From positions 62,001 to 126,000 of the forward strand of contig MU119251.1 of assembly GCA_014904845.1 (NCBI GenBank): a DNA stretch of 64,000 nt, in the 5' to 3' direction. Positions 11,042 through 21,629 of the stretch are shown in pieces (the stretch's first letter is position 1; every line of letters starts with the position of its first letter). Source of the stretch: Acephala macrosclerotiorum. Taxonomy: Eukaryota; Ascomycota; Leotiomycetes; Helotiales; Mollisiaceae. The translations under genes and the position numbers were made by a program. Below the pieces are notes generated by a model, which saw only the letters and a list, made by a program, of their open reading frames with translations, had not been told where the DNA came from and made no database searches.

Positions 11042-12356
11042 TCAATCGTCATTTTCGTGCGCTCTCCCATTAAGGACACCTTCACTCTTCCTTCTCTGCC
11101 GCCTTCCCCAAACACTCGTTGCCCACTCCGTCAAAGTAAAGCCCCAATGGCCTGCTACTAACACTCCGCTAACCACATTGACCACCTTTACTATGAATCG
11201 CAAGAAGCTGTCTCTGCTCTCTTCCACTGTGAGCAGCATAGGCTCAATGTCATATTTGAAAAATATCCCTGGAACAGCTCTCTCGCCTACGATGTGTGAT
11301 TGTTCGGTCACGGCGTATTGGTTGGTGAAGACGGTCCGGGAGCCGTAGGTCGTGGAGTCCACAGAGTACACGGTTGGTACTACGGAGAGGAAATATTGGA
11401 ATTTGTGGAAGTGGTTCGGTGTTGTAGAGATGGTACGGTCGAGAGGATTAAGGAGGGAGGGGTAGAACTGCCCAAATGAGAGCTCAGAAACGATGTGCGA
11501 GAAATTGAACACTGAATCAAGTTAGTGGGGTCATTAACAGGTGTTGCTGGAAAGAACTGACCAGAATGATCCAAATGAGCAGCCGCAAACTCTTGGTATC
11601 CGTGGCCACGAGCTGTGATATGGAAGTCGCCCTGGACTTTATTCACGTCCAAGCTGCCGAAAATGCGACAGCTGTCACCTCCAGGAGGACCCCACTTCAA
11701 CTTTGGTGTTTTGGCGAATTTCTGTCTCTTACCTCCAGCCATAGCAACGATATCATGGACGTGCTCCTCTCCGAAGCCCTCCTCATGCTCGTGGAATCCC
11801 TCTCCAGTTATCAGCCTTCCCTGAGAGTCCTTTCCTAACCTGTGTACACCTGCTCCGTCGACCCATTGCTTCCAATTCGTTGGATCCCGCTTCAGCTTGT
11901 CTCCTGCGAGAATTCTGTCGCCTGCTGCATCTTGTACGTTGATGTGAATGTCCGGGCATTGCATGGGAATTACAATGTCTAAATTGATTTGCAGATCGTG
12001 GCCCACGCCTTTCTCGACAGCAAATGTATGAGTTTCGTGACCGGCCCACCACCGCGAAAGCTCAGTCAGTATGAGCCAGCCAGATACGATCAGCATTGCG
12101 ACGGTCCATTTTCCCCCGCCTGACGTTCTTGTTACATATTGCGGTTTTGCTTTGGCTGCAGGAGAATGTCAGTACGGATTTCGAAGAACCAGTGTTCCAT
12201 TGTAGAAAGCCCAATTGGATATAGGTAGAGTCGGAGATTCGGAGACTCAAAGATGGTCTAAAAGGACTTACGAAAAGCATCAAAGGCCTGGACAATGTTG
12301 CCTTTCTTCTCCCCAAAGGCATCCTCGTCCAGGCCATGCTGTGCGAAGCCGTTCAT
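11042..12356 (-). CDS. ERV41: ER-Golgi vesicle protein Erv41 (ERGIC2 family)
   Basis: Component of the Erv41-Erv46 cargo receptor, which cycles between ER and Golgi in COPII/COPI vesicles and returns escaped ER residents. Exons (minus) 12356-12272, 12155-11562 and 11511-11042 give 382 residues. The order matches the family: short cytosolic N terminus (DAFPK motif near residue 28), first membrane helix about 38-56 (MLIVSGWLILTEL), a large lumenal domain with DLQINLDIVIPMQCPDIHIN and the late conserved FNFSHIVSELSFG block, and a second helix near the C terminus (FIVKVVNVVSGVLVAG) followed by a basic tail. Introns are GT-AG and phase-correct. The gene is convergent with the syntaxin gene, with about 260 bp between the stop codons. 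No anomalies were seen. Confidence 0.93.
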
Positions 12357-13752
12357 CTCCTGCGCTTCTCTGAGGAGGATTCTACCACTGTGCCGGCATC
12401 AATCAAAAGCTGTGAAGGAATGTGAGGAAGAAAATTAGAAGCGTTGTGCCGAACAAATCTTCTGAGAATGGAGTCGGTTTATTTCGAGACGCAAGAGGAC
12501 ACGCAGCTATTCATGAAGGCCCGAGCGCTGATTGGTGGGCTCCTGTGTAAGGCTGAGAAGATGCTAGGGGTTTAGCTGCAAGGCTGTGATCGCACGTGCT
12601 GTTTGCTTTTGTTTCACCAATCTCCAGTTTGCAGCTAGAATTCGAGTCCCAGACCATTTTTTGTGTACATGTCCCAAGCCAAAGATGTTCTTTTCATTGT
12701 AATGAATTTACTTAGGAGTGTTCAGCATTTCAGGTCAACAACTCCCGCATGCTGGCCAATATCGCCATTCCTTGTTACATACTTACACCTTTTGGCTGTC
12801 AAAAAGTCCCAGGTTCTTTGGGACTTTCGTTGCGAGAAATCGGAGATCCTCTGCTAGAGATAATTTTGGTGTAGATGGGGAGCGGCCGCTGTTTCTGCTA
12901 ATCTGCAAGAGGTGAACCTTGTCGCCCGATGACACGCGAGTTCTTTCCACCTCGCTAAGCTCTCAACTTTCAACTCGTCTCCGACCTCAATCATTGACAA
13001 ACTCAACGTTCGGACATACCCGGGTACAAATATAAGCCATAGGGATTCCAATGCTGCAATACATCTAGCATTGTACGAGACGACCCGAGATCTGGAGGCT
13101 CCTCTCCAAAATCATGCTTTCGACTTCTCGGGGCAAAGTGCTCTCCCAGATTGCATCAAGCATCTGCCTGCGCTCAAATTCCAGGAACTCAGGAACGTTT
13201 CCTTAGCCTTCAATCGGCCAAGTTAATGGTAATAGTGGGTGACCAATCGCCATCGATGATTCCAGCACGGGGTCACTAGCTGACAACAACCCCGCGTAGA
13301 GCCCCGCGGCCCAACCTTGACGGGATAAAAACGACCTTCATCCCGATAGCTGCATGCCAAGATGGACATACACAAAAGTCTCACAGACTGGACGTACAAG
13401 AAGCTGGGAATTGGATGCTTTTTGCTCCAAATCCGCCAGATCTAAGCTGCTAGACGATGTCGTCACGGTTGAGAGCTGTAATCCGAGTCTCTTCACTCGC
13501 TGACCGGATGTATCTAGGAAGAATATCCCAGCCTCAATTTGCGGCCAAGCAGCAGCATACCAATAGGATGGCTCACATGGGACGAGTTGATAGCTGCCAA
13601 ACAGCCCACGGGCTCTGATCTCCCAGCAACCTGGGCTGTGGTGCAATGCATCCATCGAAGCTATCCGCTATGGGCTTTCCACATAAGAAATGCCCCAGAG
13701 CTCCTAGAGCTTTACTCTCGTTGCAAGCATTCCTCGAGCGAACAAGTCCAAG
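12357..13752. other. intergenic, no gene recognised
   Basis: The first few hundred bases are the Erv41 promoter. Overlapping frames of 83-105 codons at 13338-13827 show no recognisable motif. The right end would have been the promoter of the alkaline phosphatase pseudogene. Confidence 0.4.
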
Positions 13753-15906
13753 ATGGTAAGATTTACACTTCGTTACTTTTCTCTCGTTAGTAACAGCTGC
13801 CACGGCATCCTGCGTTTCCAATCTCAATTATCGGAGTCCGTCATACTTTCATCCTGGCCTGGGAGTTTCTATTCGAAATGTCGCGGCTTGGAACACCCCA
13901 AATGCCGCCTGGAACTCTTGCCAGTTGAATTTCGCTCATGGTGTTGCGAGCGGAGATCCCTACAACACCTCGGTGATTTTGTGGACTCGAGCAGCACCAT
14001 CTTCAGATGATGACAGGAGCAACATTAGTGTGTCCGGCAATGTACCTCTTTATAGCAACAAGACGGAGGAATATGTCAAAGCCAGCAAAGCCCCAATTTG
14101 TGTCGACTACAAAGTTGCAACTGATGCTGACATGAAGAATTGTGTGAATTCAGGGATAGCTTATACCTCCTCAGACATCGATTACACTGTGAATGTTGAG
14201 GCAGAGAACCTGAAGGCATATACTCAATATTGTGAGTTCTAATTGTTCTAAACTAGATGGGATAATCTAATGCTCGACATAGACTACCAGTTCAGCATCT
14301 GCAACTCGGACAATATGAGTCTTGTGGGACGGACCAAAACAACTCCAAGTAAGGGTGACAAGGTCAACACTGCGATCAAGATTGCAGTGTACTCTTGTAG
14401 CAACTACCCGTTTGGATTTTTTCAACGCCTTTGGAAACCCGGCCCGTAAGGATTCCGTCGACTATGTTATTCATCTCGGGGACTATATTTACGAGTATAA
14501 AAACGGAGATTATGGTTGGAGAAATAGCATTGGGTGTATTCCACAGCCAGACCGAGAGATCTACACCCTGTATGACTATAGGAAGAGAATTGCAACATAC
14601 AGGACAAATCTCGATCTGTTGCTCAGTCATCAGAAATTTGCTTGGATTCCTGTCTGGGATGACCACGAGGTTGCAGACAACACCTGGAGAGCTGGATCTT
14701 CTGAGCTTAATAATACAGAAGACTCTTTTATCAAGGACGGGGGTGTCTCTGTGGATCAACGAAAGTAAGAAATGTCTCTTTCTCTCGTGTTTGGAAAGCA
14801 TGAATCTCGTGCTCTCCATGCAAATGGCAAGCATCTCCGACTGCTTCGAACACCTCAGTCTCGAAGCCTTGATTGCTGCAGCACACCAAAACTCGGTACT
14901 TGAGCCTGAGCACTGACTATCTCTAGAATGAACGTTGTACGAGCATACTTTAAGTGGATGCCTATTCGTCAAGTAGAGATGGATGACAATCTACGAATCT
15001 AGCGCAACTTTAAGATTAGCGATCTCATAGATTTAATCATGCTAGACACACGGCAATATAATAGATCAATAACTAATCTGTATTGGAATACTGATTACAT
15101 CCGCGAAATATCTAACGACGCTGGACGTACTCTTATGGGGTCCCGCCAGGAGAACTGGTAAGTCAAGCCTCTCACAGGCAAATATCCACTCCGTATCCTT
15201 GAATTTCCCGATGTGCCTGAGACATTGTCTCCTGCTTTTCAAGACGTATGAAAGAATGAAATGACTGAGATCTCCATGTTTAGGTTCTACAATCGGCTCA
15301 CCGAGTCGTCCAATAGAGGAGCTGCTTGGCGTATCATCGGGAATCAGATTGTCTTCTCCCGCATCAATGAATCCATCGCCTACGGTAACGAAAATCCTCT
15401 CGATTATGATGCTTGGGACGGATATCAGTCGAACCGAAACAGGACACTTGCTTGATACTCACTCCTACGATCCCAAAACAGGCGATGGCTCTATCGGTGT
15501 AGAATTTGCAGGCTCAGCTGCGAGCTCTCCTGGCCCATACGGCCAGAACATCACTTTGAGCACGGCCAACAATTATTCATCTCTCCTTGCGGCTGCGAAC
15601 CCCGAACTTCAGTGGCAGGACCTCTACTACCGAGGCTACTACGAGATTGGTGTTTCAAAGGAAGCCGTCCACACTTCTTTCTTTGTTATGCCGACAATTG
15701 CTACTAGAAATGGTTACGAGATCTCTCTCGCCAACTTCACGATTTTGAGCGGTGCGAATAAACTTCTAATATCGGGAAATGTTGTTGCTAGAGGCGTGGC
15801 GGAGAGTGGAAGCTTGAAATATGGAACGATCTCAGGGGGTAACGTTACCAATGACACCGCAAGTGGTCAGTACTTCATCAGCAATTACAACCTTTATACT
15901 GCTTAG
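13753..15906 (+). pseudogene. broken PhoD-type alkaline phosphatase
   Basis: The intact ancestor was a secreted PhoD-family phosphodiesterase/alkaline phosphatase. Family blocks are in order: LNFAHGVASGDPYNTSVILW, YSCSNYPFG, VIHLGDYIYEY, WDDHEVADNTW, IMLDTRQY, RGAAWRIIGNQ, DAWDGY, and GSIGVEFAGSA near the end. Introns at about 14233-14281, 14765-14926 and around 15160-15283 can still be read. Lesions: (1) the ATG at 13753 starts a signal-peptide-like stretch that reaches the mature frame only with a one-base shift near 13790; (2) a T6 run at 14417-14422 has one T too many, shifting out of the PFGFFNAFGNP frame; (3) TAG at 15000-15002 replaces the Trp codon after NLRI; (4) at about 15449-15455 the sequence jumps from NRNRT to LDTHSYDP, losing about 30 codons that normally carry the GDSH metal-binding motif. 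Four independent defects make function very unlikely. Confidence 0.85.
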
Positions 15907-16443
15907 TCGTCTTGCAATGTCCTAGGTACCGAAGGACATGCAGAGACACAACTTACTACACAGCAATTATAATACAAGAGAAATTGACCTGGCTTTCCAC
16001 CTTCCCAATCCGAGTCATGAGCACAGTAAGCCATCTTTGACTGAAACAGGTTATTGAAGAATGTTATCAGAGTCTCTGAGTACCGAAGTCGAGTTGAGAT
16101 TACTGACAGCCAACAGGGGCACCTAGCTATATCCCATCCAATCACAAACCTGGCGCATCATCGATTTGGTTTTTGATTGAGGTTGTTTTGAAGTGCTCGG
16201 AAACGCCGAGTTCCCTCGGAATCTAGGCAATATCCAGAGGTGGCGGCTACGGTCACGTGTCACTACTCCCACCAACCCGGTTTCTCCCCCCTCCCCCCTC
16301 AAAGAGGTTCAGCCATGCGTAACGCCTTTCTCCTATTAGGACATGTTCCAAGATCTATGTAAATCTTGCATGATCCCGTCATTCCGCTACAAGCGTTTCT
16401 GTTAAATTCGGTTGCGATGTTGGTGGCGCTCATGTGGCTCAAA
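15907..16443. other. intergenic between pseudogene and STE2 regulatory region
   Basis: No gene was recognised. A C-rich run occurs near 16280-16300 and a CACGTG-like element at about 16253. Confidence 0.4.
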
Positions 16444-16707
16444 GAACAATACTAAGAAATCCCAAGGCTTCATTTTGTGTAGTATTGTTCTCGCCGCCTC
16501 TTTCATTCTTTGCTACCACATCCCCTCACCAGCACCCGCAAAAAGCGGAACCGCTTTATCGGCCAATCTAGTTTGCCGAACAATATGATCTATCCATTCC
16601 CCGGTATCATTATTCGCGTTCCTAAAATTGGCGAACTGATATTGTTCAACACCAGTTGAAGATCATGACTTCTCCAGGTCCCTCATATTGTTTACAAGAC
16701 ATTGTTC
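16444..16707 (+). promoter_or_regulatory. cluster of six ATTGTT/AACAAT HMG-box-type sites upstream of STE2
   Basis: Six copies of ATTGTT(C/T) or its complement lie within 264 bp: 16444-16454 (GAACAATACTA), 16480-16490 (TAGTATTGTTC, an exact inverted copy of the first), 16578-16586, 16639-16647, 16685-16693 and 16699-16707. A TTCTTTG, the core of the Ste11-type site, lies at about 16507. ATTGTT is the core bound by MATA-HMG/Sox-type proteins, so these are candidate sites for a MAT1-2-1 or Ste11-like regulator of the pheromone receptor. The motif positions are read directly; the binding is inferred. Confidence 0.55.
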
Positions 16708-16886
16708 TATTATAGCTTCTGGGTATATCAATCCCTCCCGTTCCAATTTGCTCTCGATCTTTCTTTCTTCATACAACTCCAAACTTCTTCAAAGACGCAA
16801 TCTGCGAGCTACTTCAATTACACTTCAACTTCTTCAATCATTCAGTCCTTCTAAGATCTTCTTCTCCGCGATCATCCACCATCAAG

Positions 16887-18113
16887 ATGTCTTCATCTAC
16901 CGCCTCCTTCGACCCGATCTCGCAGAACGTTACCGTCCTCATGGCAGATGGGGTCACTCCAGTCAATATGACCATTGCCGACCTAGATGCCTTCTTCCTC
17001 TACAACTGCCGAATCACCATCAGCTATGGCGCCCAGGTCGGTGCTTGCTTGATCATGCTCTTCGTCACAGCCATTCTCACCAAGGAATCGAAGCGTCGCA
17101 AGCCTGTCTTCATTCTCAACATTCTTGCCTTGGTCCTCGGCTTCCTCCGCGCACTCCTCTTCGCTCTGTACTCTGTCAGCGCCTGGGTTGAGCTCTGGAC
17201 ATACATTACTCTGGATTTCAGCCGCGTCCCACGATCTGCCTATGCAACCAGCATCGCCGGTAGCGTCATTCCTCTACTGATGACAGCCACGGTCGATGCA
17301 TCTCTCGTCCTCCAAGCCCACACCGTCAGCAAGGTCATGCAGAGAAAGCACTACTATGCAATCACTGGCCTTTCCTGCGCTGTCTACCTACTTGCCGTTG
17401 GCTTCCGATTCGCCGAGACAATCACCAATTCCAAAACAATCATGTCTGCGGGATTCTACTTTAGCCAGGCTTGGATTACAACAGGTGTCCTGGCAACCGA
17501 GACAATTGCTATCTGGTACTTCTCGATCATATTCACTAGCAAGCTTGTTTGGACTATCTACACGCGCAAGAATCTGGGCTTCCAGAAGTGGAGCTATATG
17601 CAAGTCCTTGCGGCTATGGGCGGTTGCACCATGGTTATTCCTTGTAAGTAGACTCTATTCTTGATCACATTTGATTGAAGCTAACATGCCGAAGCGATCT
17701 TTGCTTGCCTCGAATATGTTACCCCATCTGGGTTTCCCGAAGCCGGCTCCTTGGCCATGACCATGGTTGCCCTCCTCCTTCCTCTCTCCTCCTTATGGGC
17801 CTCAATGGTTACGACCGAACCAGCCTCCTCTTTCAACCTCTCGTCCCTCTGGGCCTCAAGGAACTCTCAAAATGGTTCTGAATATAGACGCAAGGCCTTC
17901 GGCGGCCACTCCAGCGTTATTCATGATGGTACTCAATACTCGACCGAGCGAAAGGGAAGCACTGCGCCATTCAGCCCAACCACCAACAACGCCATTATCG
18001 AGAAGGCACCGAGCAACAGCAACCGAGACAGCACTGAGATCGATCTAGAGATGATGGGTGTTCGAGTCGACCGATCATACATTGTCCACAGCGATAGAAT
18101 GGAAAGTCACTGA
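16887..18113 (+). CDS. STE2: alpha-pheromone receptor, STE2-type GPCR
   Basis: Seven-helix plasma-membrane receptor for alpha-factor-like peptide pheromone, coupled to the mating G protein and MAPK cascade. Exons 16887-17643 and 17695-18113, joined over a 51-nt intron with a CTAAC branch site, give 391 residues. The N-terminal tail is short with sequons (NVT, NMT). Hydrophobic helices follow from about residue 45. Family markers include KRRKPVFILNILAL after helix 1 and, in helix 6, the STE2 signature LPLSSLWA (about 281-288) after an invariant Pro. A Ser/Thr-rich cytosolic tail of about 95 residues follows, fitting receptor phosphorylation and internalisation. The upstream region holds the HMG-type site cluster at 16444-16707. 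No lesion was seen. Confidence 0.94.
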
Positions 18114-18623
18114 GCGGCCGGATGGGGTCTTCTGGGGCTGGGGAGCTGTGACATAACGGCTGGTGTATATGGGGATATCAAAATTTTTGGCTGGATTGGA
18201 GTTACAGGATAGGAGCTGCATAAGATTCTGTGCCGGACTGTGTCATGGTTTTGATACTATCACATCTTGCCGGCACGTGCACATACTTCTTTTTTCTTCT
18301 TCTGTCAAATAGTGGTCACAAGCTCGTCGTTTAGGATGGGGATTTTAATGCATGGTGCTTTGCTTCTGAAATAGGGTTTCTAGGCGATTGATATCGTCGT
18401 ACCTTCCAGTGCAAAGAAAGCACTGAAAACATCCAAAATAGCAGGAACCTACCAAACGCGACAAATGTTGTGCTTTCAAGTGCACACCTTTTTTCTCTTT
18501 TACACACTCACCGAATCCTTTCCATCGCCATCAATCAGCTGCAGCTCGAGGAAGAAGAATCGAGCTTCCGTTCTAGTAACAATCGGCAACACTCACTCTA
18601 CAGCTACAGTCAACCAGCGAGCA
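18114..18623. other. intergenic between STE2 and the disordered-protein gene
   Basis: This holds the STE2 3' region followed by a T/C-rich stretch (18285-18305) and the likely promoter and leader of the next gene. The next gene's frame is open from 18465, so an earlier Met is possible. Confidence 0.45.
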
Positions 18624-20823
18624 ATGCGTCCTCGCACAGCAGCCTCGAACAGCACACTTTCTACATCCAATGACTATCACTCGAAGCAGACACGATCTGG
18701 CCACGGTCCAGCAAGTCGGCTCCCGCTATCGAGCGGACTCTCTACTTCGTCGCCAAAGCCTCCAACATTCCAGCGTGGCTCAATTCGTGCAACACACAAA
18801 ATCTCGTTCAACTTGGTGTCTCTGGTCACCAAATTCGAAGCTCTCGATGCATTGAGTCTACCCTTCAAGCCCCAATCCTTACAGCCAGCACCTCTACAAG
18901 TCTCGCCACGACTTAGGAGACGCGGCGGTGGCAAGGCGACTGGTCATCTGAAAAGGCTATCTACAATCTTCAGTTCTAATCGAAGTGGCGGAGACAATGA
19001 GGATCCGTTCTTCTCAGAGGATGAGCCATACCCTGGACGGGAGAATCTCTTCAGTTCTTCCAATGCCAAGACATCCGACTCTCTCAACAAACAGGATATC
19101 AAAAAACTAAGGAAGGTTCAGAGTACGCGCAATGGAAACAGCATTAGGAGATGGGGGCGCTCCTCCAAAAACGTGCAGAAATCGCCTGCAAGTGTTGTCA
19201 CAGCACCTTACGTCAAGAATGAGTTCCCGGCAAAGAACAAGCGCAGCATTCGGGACATGATCAAACTATATGATGGTGGTACGTGACTCTACTATAATCC
19301 TTGCAACACGAGCTGACACTTTCAATTCAACAGCAATTTCTGATGGAAGTATAACAAAAGGGAAGCCGTCTACTACCGGTTCACTGACACCAAACACGCC
19401 TACCCCGATCTCCCGAAGAAAGCCAGGCGATGGTAGATACCACTTGAGCCCGTCTACAGGAAATTCAAGACCGAGGTTCGGTCCTTGCCAGAGCGAAGAG
19501 ATAGACTCCCCAACACAACTTCGTCAGTCACCCTCGAAGCGAAGTCTTCTGTGCGAATCGGTTACAACCAATCGATTTATCGGTCAGAACACGCCGTCCA
19601 AATGCTCTGTCAACAGTCTAACTGGCTCGCCCCGAACAGTGGATCGAGCTAGACATGATGGCGAGATCCGGAATACAAAACAATACTGCTTGCCAAGTCG
19701 TAGCAGATATGGGACAAACATAGGTCTAGGTCCTCATAAGACTTTTGTTGAGAACTCCGAAGTATCATCAGAACTCGAGAGAGGCCGAAGTTTGCCCCGA
19801 AGAGATATTTCAGCCACCTGTGATCGAAGACAGATCAGTAATAAGATTGAGCTGCTGTATCAGGCCAAAAGTCTGGAACGGAAGCAAGACTATGACCAGG
19901 CACATGACTCGAGAACATCAATTCTGAAAAGAGGAGGAAACAGCCACAAGATCGGCAACGCACCTGCCGACTCGGATTTTGGAAGGTATCTGAGAAAGAA
20001 GTCATCCAAAGTTGCTGTTATGACCAAAATATTCGATAATGGCTACGCGCCAAAACTAGTCGCCATAAGTGCTCCACCGCCGCCATCAAAGCCTGTCTTC
20101 TCTGCCTGGCCTCCGTTTGTCGAGCGAGATCTGTCGTCATTGGAAAGGGTCTTTCCATTGTCACGGTCTTCACCACACATTCCTCAAGCGATGGCAAAGA
20201 GAAAGTCTACTATCTCACCTAAGACAGCACTAGATTTTACCATCGTCCAAGTCAAAACAGACTCTCCTGCAAAACCAGAGACTCAAGCGTTCTCTCAGCC
20301 GAAATCACGTCAAGGGAAGCCATCGACGCCAAAGGGAACGTCCATCAACGAGAAAGTGAGGCTCTTCGAGAGCGTACGAGATGGGAATGAGTCTATGCTC
20401 GAGCGAAAACGAAGTGTATTTGCAAGGAAGCTGAGCCGCTCTTTGAAGAGCTTATTCGAACCACCTTCATCGAGGAGAGACGAAAACGAAAAGCGAGCAG
20501 AACATGGTAGAGGTTTGGACGAAAGCGAATTGAGAGCTATCGCTTCCGAAGCCCAACGTAGCACAGATTCTTTGGGAAGGATTGGGAATAGGACGAACAC
20601 ACTCTTGGGAAGATGGAATACCACACCTCCTGCTCCAGTCCCACGTGGAGGTGATGGGGCGGTAAGCGAGAAGGGTATTGGCTCTACATCAGCTGCTGAA
20701 GTTCAAGAAATGGTTGTAAAGGAAGTAGAATGTGGATTGAAGGAACCAAAGCCAGTGAGAGTGGCTGAAGCGAAGAGAATGATGCTTATTTGCAAAGGGC
20801 GGTTTGGAGACATGATTGGATGA
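18624..20823 (+). CDS. hypothetical Ser-rich, basic disordered protein with repeated short motifs
   Basis: No function can be assigned. Exons 18624-19278 and 19334-20823 give 714 residues from the Met of MRPRTAAS; the frame is open back to 18465, so the start is a choice. The protein is rich in Ser, Arg and Lys, with little predicted fold. A similar hydrophobic/charged motif recurs: IRDMIKLYDGA (spanning the splice), ISNKIELLYQAKSL, VAVMTKIFDNG and INEKVRLFESV. Each is a short amphipathic helix with an aromatic followed by an acidic or Asn residue, suggesting repeated docking peptides. The C terminus (EVQEMVVKEVECGL and KRMMLICKGRFGDMIG) looks more ordered. The intron keeps the frame. It could be a signalling or cytoskeletal scaffold, which is inference only. 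Confidence 0.75.
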
Positions 20824-21629
20824 GCAGAAGGTACGGAGTAGAGACTAGGAAGATTCAGTATTCCTCTTGAAATTGACCTGCTTTGACAAGACAATTATCC
20901 TAGCATTGAATGTACCAGAGATAAAGCAAGACTCAAACTCGATTCCTTCGTTGCCACATTGTCGTGTCAACCCCCTTGCTTAATCGTGCTAAAACAAAGT
21001 CCTTTAAACTTGCCGCAAAAAAGTCTAAAAAACACCGCAACAACATCTAAAAGCATAGAAAAAAACCAGCAAAAAATCCGGTCAAACCCTTCGATATGGG
21101 GTCGCCATGAAAAACTTGCTCGGTGTCGATTGCAGTTTTGATCGCGAAATTTGTGTATTAGTTCTCGTTCGTATGCGGGCCAGTCGATTTTTATCCCTGA
21201 TCCTCCTCTTAAACCACAAGTGACCTGATCAACCTGCCTAAGCTGAACGCGTCTTGTGGTTTGTTGCAAAATAAATGCTTATTTAAATCTATATGGGGTT
21301 TTGGGGGGTGTGGGGCTGGGGTTGCTTAGCTTCGAGGATAGATGCTTGACGCCTTATGATTCTGGGTATAGATGGAGTTCAGAATTAGGGCTTGGAGGTG
21401 TACATTACTTTTAGGAGCGCTTGGTAGGAGCTCTTCGCTGTGTTGTACTTGATTCTTCGGCCGCAATATTGTCGTTCTCAGGTCCAAATGAATTTACCTG
21501 ACTCTCTGTACTTTGAGTCTTCGATGCGTTGCTTACTGTTCTTTCTTGAGCACTATAAAGTCCGTTACCAGGATCTTATCTTTCAAGTTTAATGATGTCA
21601 TGAATTCATGATTATTCGTTACAGCATCT
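20824..21629. other. convergent 3' region
   Basis: Two genes end towards each other here. The stretch is A-rich near 20990-21080 and contains a perfect 10-bp inverted repeat at 21211-21220 and 21253-21262. No gene was recognised. Confidence 0.45.
21211..21262. repeat. 10-bp inverted repeat
   Basis: AAACCACAAG at 21211-21220 is matched exactly by CTTGTGGTTT at 21253-21262 across a 32-nt spacer, between two convergent genes. It could form an RNA hairpin in a 3' untranslated region or be a relic of an element end. Confidence 0.5.

Noticed and set aside
12630..12665. Possible tRNA end: ATTCGAGTCC followed by a T run
   Set aside because: The bases flanking the loop do not pair into a T stem, and no A box, anticodon arm or acceptor stem is found upstream.
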